From a virus: a DNA stretch of 64,000 bases. Shown one piece after another: positions 59,367 to 64,000 of the stretch. The position numbers and the translations under genes are program-made. Under the pieces are notes generated by a model. The model had not been told where the DNA came from. It did not search any database and saw nothing but the letters and a program-made list of their open reading frames with translations. The stretch lies in the IMG/VR virus record IMGVR_UViG_3300000117_007448, positions 39,199-103,198 of that record; one strand, 5' to 3'. Each line of letters opens with the position of its first letter. Position 1 is the first letter of the stretch.

Positions 59367-59702
59367 TTATAACTCTGTGGAACCTGGTAATACGCTTACA
59401 ATACCTTCAATAACTCTTGATTTTGTACCAGTATTATCAGTTATGAGTAAATCATAAACATATCGACCTGGTGATAAATTTGATGTATTAGCTGCAGTCA
59501 TAGTTAATGTAATTTGACCATTAGCATTACCCGTAACTGTTGCTGTAAAATTATTCGCTGATGACGAATAAAAAGATTTTCTCATTGAAGAGTTTGCTGT
59601 ATAATTTGTAAGATTAACAGCCGCTCCTGCGGAATCTTTTACATTTACTATTGAGGAAAAATTTGCGTATTGTTCTAAGGTGAGTTCGGTGAAAGCTGCG
59701 AT
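59367..59702 (-). CDS. Small fibre-module beta-sandwich protein, apparent ATC start
   Basis: A protein of about 111 aa. The frame opens IAAFTELTLEQYANFSSIV and continues KDSAGAAVNLTNYTANSSM before the first ATG at 59585. Members of this phage family normally begin with such an AAxTELTLEQ segment, so the true start must be upstream of 59585. AGGAG (59714-59710) stands exactly 7 nt before an ATC codon at 59702-59700, and no ATG, GTG or TTG is present in frame between that site and 59585. Start codons of the ATC type are very rare. YVYDLLITDN and a closing IEGIVSVLPGSTEL are typical of the family. It follows an ACTAAATA motif. Confidence 0.7.
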   Translation of the reverse strand: MAAFTELTLEQYANFSSIVNVKDSAGAAVNLTNYTANSSMRKSFYSSSANNFTATVTGNANGQITLTMTAANTSNLSPGRYVYDLLITDNTGTKSRVIEGIVSVLPGSTEL

Positions 59703-59724
59703 TTTGATTCTCCTGTTTTTCTTC

Positions 59725-59732
59725 TATTTAGT
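59725..59732 (-). promoter_or_regulatory. Putative late promoter before the ATC-start gene
   Basis: ACTAAATA followed by GAAG on the minus strand, between the stop of the glycine-rich gene and the AGGAG site of the next gene. It is 22 bp from the proposed ATC start codon. Confidence 0.5.
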
Positions 59733-59752
59733 ATAAACAGGAGTTTTCAATT

Positions 59753-60817
59753 TCAGTTTATAAAATAACCTTGGTTTGAACCAATTTTTAAAATTATAAG
59801 ACCTGATCCGCCAGCCCCACCTCCTGTACTAGCATTAGGGTTGTTTGTTCCAGATCCACCGGCTCCTCCGCCTCCACCCCTATTAGCTAAACCTGCATCT
59901 CCAAAAGAAGTAGCAGGGGCTGTGTGAGAATCATTTTGAGGTGAAGCATTTCCTCCTCCATATGGGCCACCGCCAATCCAAGTTCCTGATCCATTAGCTC
60001 GACCGCCATAAGGACCGCCTCCACCTCCTCCAGCATAACCTACATTTGCTCCAGAAATTGAAAAGTGTAAACCTATACCACCTTTTGCTCCAGTATCACC
60101 GGTATTCTGACCATCTCCTCCTACTGCACCTGCACCCCCACCTCCGCCACCTTGATAATTCGGAGCTCCACCTCCAGCACCCCCAGCACTTCCTTGAGTT
60201 GTATTAGAAGATGTCCCACCATCACCCTCGAAATCTGGCGAAGTCGAATCATGTAAATTAGGAGCACAACCTCCTCCACCAGAGGCTCCAGCACCACCGG
60301 GTTGATATTGTGGGCTAGCAGTAGTAGTACCTCCACCTCTCCCACCACCAAATGAAGCAACTACGTTAGCAGAAGGACTTGATCTAGAAATATGAGAAGC
60401 TGAACCAGGTGTTGAGAGTGAAGCTGCTGGATTTCCTGCAGCTACAGCTTGAGCACCGCCACCACCCACATTGGCTGTATGTTTTACTGCTGGAAAAGTC
60501 GATATACCATATGAAAGACCACCAGCACCTCCACCACCGCCACCTGATCTTCCAGGTCGACCCCCAGCACCAGACCCACCACCAGCTATTACTAGGTACT
60601 CACCAGTTACTTCAGCAGTAGGAGTAAAATCTGCTGAAGTAGTAAAAGTAATAACAACTTGGCCACCAACTATTGTTTGCGGAGCTGTAGTAGTAACAGT
60701 ACCTGATCCACTTATTTGTTGACCAAAACTTAAACCTCTAGGAAAAGCAAAACCAACCGGTCTTGTGGTTTCTTTATTTACTTTAACAATTTGATTATTA
60801 GTGAATTTTATACCCAT
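59753..60817 (-). CDS. Glycine-rich adhesin-like protein A
   Basis: A protein of 354 aa. An N-terminal VGFAFPRGLSFGQQ segment (about 21) is followed by long glycine-rich blocks (about 85-330) such as GAGGRPGRSGGGGGGAGGLS and by a C-terminal GGSGLIILKIGSNQGYFIN. Similar glycine-rich proteins form polyglycine-II sandwiches in phage gp38-type adhesins (S16, T2); here the resemblance is by composition. It shares the FAFP-RGLSFG start and the GGSG-I-L-K end with its neighbour, so the genes are paralogues. Confidence 0.7.
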   Translation of the reverse strand: MGIKFTNNQIVKVNKETTRPVGFAFPRGLSFGQQISGSGTVTTTAPQTIVGGQVVITFTTSADFTPTAEVTGEYLVIAGGGSGAGGRPGRSGGGGGGAGGLSYGISTFPAVKHTANVGGGGAQAVAAGNPAASLSTPGSASHISRSSPSANVVASFGGGRGGGTTTASPQYQPGGAGASGGGGCAPNLHDSTSPDFEGDGGTSSNTTQGSAGGAGGGAPNYQGGGGGGAGAVGGDGQNTGDTGAKGGIGLHFSISGANVGYAGGGGGGPYGGRANGSGTWIGGGPYGGGNASPQNDSHTAPATSFGDAGLANRGGGGGAGGSGTNNPNASTGGGAGGSGLIILKIGSNQGYFIN

Positions 60818-60818
60818 A

Positions 60819-62153
60819 TTAACTTATGAAAAATCCTAAGACCGCAAGAGAGTCTGTTTTATATTTAATTACAACTGTTCCTGAGCCACCTGCTTTTGCT
60901 CCATCCGAATCAGTAGGAGCTGCCCCCCTATTTGCAATAGTGCTTTGTGGGCCAAAACCTTGACCACCTCCTGCTCGACCTCCTCCACCTGTATTCGCCA
61001 AAGCAACGCCATTAGGTGATGTAGATGCAGGTTCTGTTGAAGTGTTTGGTGTAGTTGAAGCAAAAGGAGCTCCGCCTCCGCCACCTGCACCTCCAGAGCC
61101 AACTATTCTTGAACCAGCCGGATCATTCCAACCGCCTCCGCCTCCGCCACCACCGAAAAAGCCGTTAGTTTGTGTTGCTATTCCTAAACCAAAACCTCCT
61201 GGTGTTCCGACTCCTGCTTCAGCAAATCCTGAAAAATTTATACCTGTTCCTCCAGAATATCCTAAACTAGGACTCACCGCTGGAGCTTTAAATCCTATTC
61301 CATTACCTACAATTGAGGAACCAGGATAACTACCTCCAGGTCCGGGTGAAAAAACTACTCCGCCACCTTCTTGACCTGCTCCTCCACCTCCGCCACCGGA
61401 ATATACAGGTGGGTCACTTGGACCTGGTCCAAAATCGGAAGGTGATGGGCCATTTGAACTCCCACCTAAATTACCAAAATTAGACACACCTGAAATTCCT
61501 GGATTTGAGGTGGGTTGAAGAGCTGGTGAAGCAATAAAGTAACTAGGGTAGTTGCTTCCACCACTTCCGCCAGAGGAACCACCTGATGCTCCAGTTAATC
61601 CCCCATCTCCACTATTTCCTCCTCTTGTACCTCCAGCACCACCACGAAAACCTATAACTGATACACTTGTTACTGAATCTGTATAAGAACTGTTAGCTCC
61701 ATTAACTCCTGCTCCAAACCCATTATCAGCTCCAGCTGGTCCGGGAGCAGTTGCTCCAGCTCCGCCTGCACCTACAACCACAGTATAATCTCTTTCTGCT
61801 ATAACAGGAAAATTTTGAGCAAAAGCAATACCGCCTCCGCCTCCTCCGCCTCCGCCCATTGACGCTCCGCCAGCACCACCAGCTACAACTAATAAATCAA
61901 TCTCACCTGTGAAAGATGGTGTGAAAGTTCCTGATCCGCTTGGGTTTGCAAAGGTGTGGAATGTGTTTCCAACCGCAACTGTTCCAGGTGTACCCGCTCC
62001 TCCAGCTAAACACGTTTGTAATCCACCTGTTGATTCAGTTGCACTATTACCTGTAGGTCCTAAATTACCAAAACTAAGTCCTGCTGGAAATTTAAAATTA
62101 TCAGGCCTAGTTCTTTGTAGTATAAGTTTGTTAAATTTAAAGTCTATTGACAT
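60819..62153 (-). CDS. Glycine-rich adhesin-like protein B
   Basis: A protein of 444 aa with the same plan as adhesin A: FKFPAGLSFGNLGPTGN (about 20), a beta-type linker with FTPSFTGEIDLLVVAGGAGG (about 77), glycine-rich blocks interrupted by Pro/Ser segments, and the C-terminal GGSGTVVIKYKTDSLAVLGF. The base composition is noticeably more GC-rich than the rest of the window because of Gly, Pro and Ala codons. It is probably a receptor-binding tip protein. Confidence 0.7.
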   Translation of the reverse strand: MSIDFKFNKLILQRTRPDNFKFPAGLSFGNLGPTGNSATESTGGLQTCLAGGAGTPGTVAVGNTFHTFANPSGSGTFTPSFTGEIDLLVVAGGAGGASMGGGGGGGGGIAFAQNFPVIAERDYTVVVGAGGAGATAPGPAGADNGFGAGVNGANSSYTDSVTSVSVIGFRGGAGGTRGGNSGDGGLTGASGGSSGGSGGSNYPSYFIASPALQPTSNPGISGVSNFGNLGGSSNGPSPSDFGPGPSDPPVYSGGGGGGAGQEGGGVVFSPGPGGSYPGSSIVGNGIGFKAPAVSPSLGYSGGTGINFSGFAEAGVGTPGGFGLGIATQTNGFFGGGGGGGGWNDPAGSRIVGSGGAGGGGGAPFASTTPNTSTEPASTSPNGVALANTGGGGRAGGGQGFGPQSTIANRGAAPTDSDGAKAGGSGTVVIKYKTDSLAVLGFFIS

Positions 62154-62161
62154 AATTTACA

Positions 62162-62509
62162 TTAAGCATAAATTTCAGCCCCATAGGCATTAAAAGATAT
62201 ACCAGTTTTATTTGTATTAGCTGCAAGAATGACACTAGAGTTCATACAAACTGCTCCCGTAATTGTCACCAATTCTCTTGCAGGTACAACACCACCTTTA
62301 ATAATAAAGTGTTTATTTGCTAGAGTTTCATTAATTGGCCTTACAAAAAAACTATACGAAGCATCTGCATCTGTATGATTATGTACTGTTAATGTTCCTA
62401 CAACTGTATTAACAGGAGCACTACCAATGGCTGCTGGGCTTACATAAACATTTGTTGTTGTATTAGCTGCAGGAGAAATTTGACCTAGGGTTCTGTATTG
62501 TGATGGCAT
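62162..62509 (-). CDS. Fibre-module protein, paralogue 1
   Basis: A protein of 115 aa. YRTLGQISPAANTTTNVYVS (about 5) and GISFNAYGAEIYA at the end are shared with the next gene upstream. The fold is probably all-beta with one HFIIKGGVVPARELVTITGA strand pair in the middle. It may be a decoration or fibre-attachment subunit. No enzymatic motif is visible. Confidence 0.5.
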   Translation of the reverse strand: MPSQYRTLGQISPAANTTTNVYVSPAAIGSAPVNTVVGTLTVHNHTDADASYSFFVRPINETLANKHFIIKGGVVPARELVTITGAVCMNSSVILAANTNKTGISFNAYGAEIYA

Positions 62510-62519
62510 TATTTTTCCG

Positions 62520-62906
62520 TTATGTTATTGCGACACCAAATGCACTTATTGACACATTTGAAAAACCTTGACCTGTTCTAACAGCATTATTGCAAGCAAG
62601 TGTAGTGCCAGCGTTCATTGTCATGTTTACATTGAGTATAAGTGATTCAGCTGCATCTATTTTTTGTTCTTTTAAAATGAAATGACTATTTCCTACTGAA
62701 GTAAGTGGAGTAGCGCTTAGAGTTTGTGGATAAAGTGCAACTGAAACATTGCCATTTTGTGAACTTTGATTACAAACATATATTGAATTAATGATTGTAT
62801 TAGAACCCACAGGACAAGAATATACATTTGAAAGAACATTGTTTGTATTAGAGGAACCACTTTGTCCCAAATATATTTGTCCTAATATTCCGTATGATTG
62901 TGCCAT
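62520..62906 (-). CDS. Fibre-module protein, paralogue 2
   Basis: A protein of 128 aa with the plan of the gene at 62162-62509: YGILGQIYLGQSGSSNTNNV (about 5), a NSHFILKEQKIDAAESLILN strand pair (about 73) and a final FSNVSISAFGVAIT. The two are related by ancient duplication (about 30 percent identity by eye). It starts one base before the stop of the next upstream gene. Confidence 0.5.
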   Translation of the reverse strand: MAQSYGILGQIYLGQSGSSNTNNVLSNVYSCPVGSNTIINSIYVCNQSSQNGNVSVALYPQTLSATPLTSVGNSHFILKEQKIDAAESLILNVNMTMNAGTTLACNNAVRTGQGFSNVSISAFGVAIT

Positions 62907-63268
62907 TATCCTACTCCTAATAATAAAAATGGATTAAGACCAGCATCACCTATTTCTACGGCTACGTTAGCTACTCTTGTTATTTGACCTTTGTCATTTA
63001 CTGAAATTGAAGGTATAGCACTTGCACCACCATAACTTAAACCACCTGGTGGTGTTGCAACATTAGCTAATGAAGAACTTAATATTGTACCACTTGCTAT
63101 GTGGCTTGAATTAATTGTATTACCTTTTATCCTATCAGCTGTAAGAGTTCCTTCTGCTACATTGTTTGGTAGAATAGTATTAGCTACAATCGTAGCTGAT
63201 GTAACAGTATTTGCACCGATAACAATATCAACGCCTGATCCTACTAAAAAAACTCTTGACAATGCCAT
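62906..63268 (-). CDS. Fibre-like beta-helical protein
   Basis: A protein of 120 aa. The stretch TVTSATIVANTILPNNVAEG followed by TLTADRIKGNTINSSHIASG (about 21-60) has the short isoleucine/asparagine repeats of phage fibre beta-helices. The C-terminal part has a Gly/Pro-rich end. It lies in the adhesin module and could be a fibre shaft piece or adaptor. No specific match is recognised. Confidence 0.5.
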   Translation of the reverse strand: MALSRVFLVGSGVDIVIGANTVTSATIVANTILPNNVAEGTLTADRIKGNTINSSHIASGTILSSSLANVATPPGGLSYGGASAIPSISVNDKGQITRVANVAVEIGDAGLNPFLLLGVG

Positions 63269-63271
63269 TTG

Positions 63272-63682
63272 TTAGTCCTCTGGTTCGTACTCTGGAGGTG
63301 GATCACCTTCAGGTTTTGGGTTATTCTTTTTGACTTCTTCTATTCTTTTAAACCATTCTGTTTCTTTTAGTGGTTTATCTTCATTTACAGCGTGCCATAA
63401 CATATCTAACTGTTCAAACCCATCGGGGTATTCATGACAACGATTATAAGCATATTGGTAATATTCTGCAACTGCTTTTTGTCTTTCAAATTCTTTCATA
63501 ATCTGTTCTTTAGTTGGTGGTTTCTTACCATCAGGATCATCCCATTTAGGGAAAGAAAACTCACCACCACCGGCATTCATTTCAAATTTTGCATTTGGTC
63601 TTAAAGCTTTTATTGCTGTATCAATACCATAACCAAGACCAGATTGTCCTGTAAAACTTTTTGCTATATCATTCACGTTCAT
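63272..63682 (-). CDS. Phage tail-module protein, XkdW/fibre-assembly-like
   Basis: A protein of 136 aa. KWDDPDGKKPPTKEQIMKEF (about 46-65) and RCHEYPDGFEQLDMLWHAVN (about 81-100) are the pattern of small phage proteins found beside tail fibres, related to XkdW or DUF4376-type proteins and often called fibre-assembly proteins. The end is Pro-rich and acidic. AAGGAGG stands 10 nt upstream of the ATG, and a perfect TATAAATA is at 63707-63714. Confidence 0.6.
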   Translation of the reverse strand: MNVNDIAKSFTGQSGLGYGIDTAIKALRPNAKFEMNAGGGEFSFPKWDDPDGKKPPTKEQIMKEFERQKAVAEYYQYAYNRCHEYPDGFEQLDMLWHAVNEDKPLKETEWFKRIEEVKKNNPKPEGDPPPEYEPED

Positions 63683-63706
63683 TTTAAATATTCCTCCTTA
63701 GTTCTC

Positions 63707-63714
63707 TATTTATA
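63707..63714 (-). promoter_or_regulatory. T4-type late promoter of the adhesin operon
   Basis: TATAAATA followed by GAGAAC on the minus strand, with AAGGAGG and the ATG at 63682 downstream. A second TCATAAATAC motif overlaps the stop codon of the next gene at about 63726. Confidence 0.75.
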
Positions 63715-63727
63715 AATCTTTTTGTAT

Positions 63728-64000
63728 TTATGACACAGGTCCACCTGTTGCACCACCAATTGAATAAAGTTCAGCATCTGCTGTTTGTGCCATAACATAT
63801 CTTAAAATTACAACTCCTGAACCACCCGCACCACTTGTTTGACTAGCGTCACCAGTACCGCCACCTCCACCACCACGATTTACTGTTGCATTTGTACCTG
63901 CAGCTGCATCTACTGAACCCGCTCCGCCACCTCCATTACCGCCTGCACCGGCCGAACTTGGTGATGGACTAACTCCATCTTGACCTCCTCCTCCACCGCC
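63728..64000 (-). CDS. Glycine-rich adhesin-like protein C, C-terminal part
   Basis: A partial gene: the frame is open to base 64000 and ends at TAA (63730-63728). About 90 C-terminal residues are visible. They contain glycine-rich blocks of the type GGGGG(G)T, then GGSGVVILRYVMAQTADAEL and a short closing segment ending GATGGPVS. The GGSG-V-I-L-R ending matches the C-terminal hallmark of adhesins A and B, so this is a third paralogue. Confidence 0.7.
   Translation of the reverse strand, partial: GGGGGGQDGVSPSPSSAGAGGNGGGGAGSVDAAAGTNATVNRGGGGGGTGDASQTSGAGGSGVVILRYVMAQTADAELYSIGGATGGPVS

Noticed and set aside
56500-62200. Several open plus-strand frames of 60-120 codons opposite the fibre and glycine-rich genes
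   Set aside because: They mirror repetitive or Gly/Pro-rich coding sequence, lack ribosome-binding sites and give low-complexity peptides, so they are shadows.
1-64000. Lysogeny functions (integrase, CI-like repressor, attachment sites)
   Set aside because: None were found; the gene content is that of a strictly lytic T4-like phage.

Overview
The window is a stretch of a T4-like myovirus genome (Caudoviricetes). Every convincing gene lies on the minus strand, so transcription runs from base 64000 towards base 1. The DNA is visibly AT-rich, genes are packed with 1-50 bp gaps or short overlaps, and the T4 core set is nearly in cyanophage/pelagiphage order. No photosynthesis genes were seen (no psbA, psbD or hli). 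With an alternative oxidase, an Hsp20, CobS/CobT-type genes, DUF4422 and other glycosyltransferases and several 2OG-Fe(II) oxygenases, this suggests a marine T4-like phage of a non-photosynthetic host, plausibly an alphaproteobacterium such as SAR11. The host is an inference.

Layout, right to left in the direction of transcription. (1) 64.0-56.1 kb: adhesion and tail-fibre module, with three glycine-rich adhesin-like genes (one cut by the window edge), small fibre-associated proteins, a gene that seems to start at ATC, and a 957-aa fibre with YadA-like repeats and a perfect 63-bp tandem duplication. (2) 56.1-41.4 kb: virion core gp13, gp14, gp15, gp16, gp17 (terminase), gp18 (sheath), gp19 (tube), gp20 (portal), prohead core proteins, gp21 (protease), gp22 (scaffold), gp23 (major capsid), then a gp3-like tail completion protein, with T4-type late promoters and a strong terminator after gp23. 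(3) 41.3-38.6 kb: UvsY, UvsW, an Sm-like small protein and a thermonuclease. (4) 38.6-33.7 kb: metabolic island with a B12-binding radical SAM enzyme, both halves of a transketolase, a GHMP (HddA-like) kinase and a 2OG oxygenase. (5) 33.7-28.6 kb: late sigma factor gp55, gp47 and gp46 with a 2OG oxygenase between them, and peptide deformylase. (6) 28.6-23.1 kb: a DUF4338/DruA-like protein, a tRNA-Gly-like element, a CobT-like VWA protein, a CobS-like AAA+ ATPase and a winged-helix protein. (7) 23.1-7.8 kb: replication, with gp45 clamp, gp44/gp62 loader (a 2OG oxygenase between them), RegA, Hsp20, an M15 peptidase, gp43 polymerase, UvsX, gp41 helicase and a second DUF4338-like paralogue. (8) 7.8-4.1 kb: proteins with nuclease-like and ligase-like motifs plus a DUF5872-like protein. 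(9) 4.1-0 kb: glycosyltransferase-like proteins, alternative oxidase, an APH-type kinase and a nucleotidyltransferase-HAD fusion.

How the genes work together: host sigma70-type promoters (TTGACA-17-TAGRAT, two sharing a nearly identical spacer) probably start early transcription of the polymerase, cobS and cobT operons. gp55 with gp45 would then drive late transcription from NNTAAATA motifs ahead of structural genes and hsp20. The accessory genes suggest that the phage reshapes host surface carbohydrate and respiratory electron flow.

The most notable candidates for undescribed biology are a 65-nt tRNA-Gly-like element with a shrunken D-arm at 27205-27269, the transketolase/GHMP/radical-SAM island, the phage alternative oxidase, the paired DUF4338-like proteins, the ligase-like KWDG protein and the ATC-initiated gene. 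No stretch longer than about 200 bp is without a gene. The largest gap, 27112-27294, holds the tRNA-like element and a promoter.
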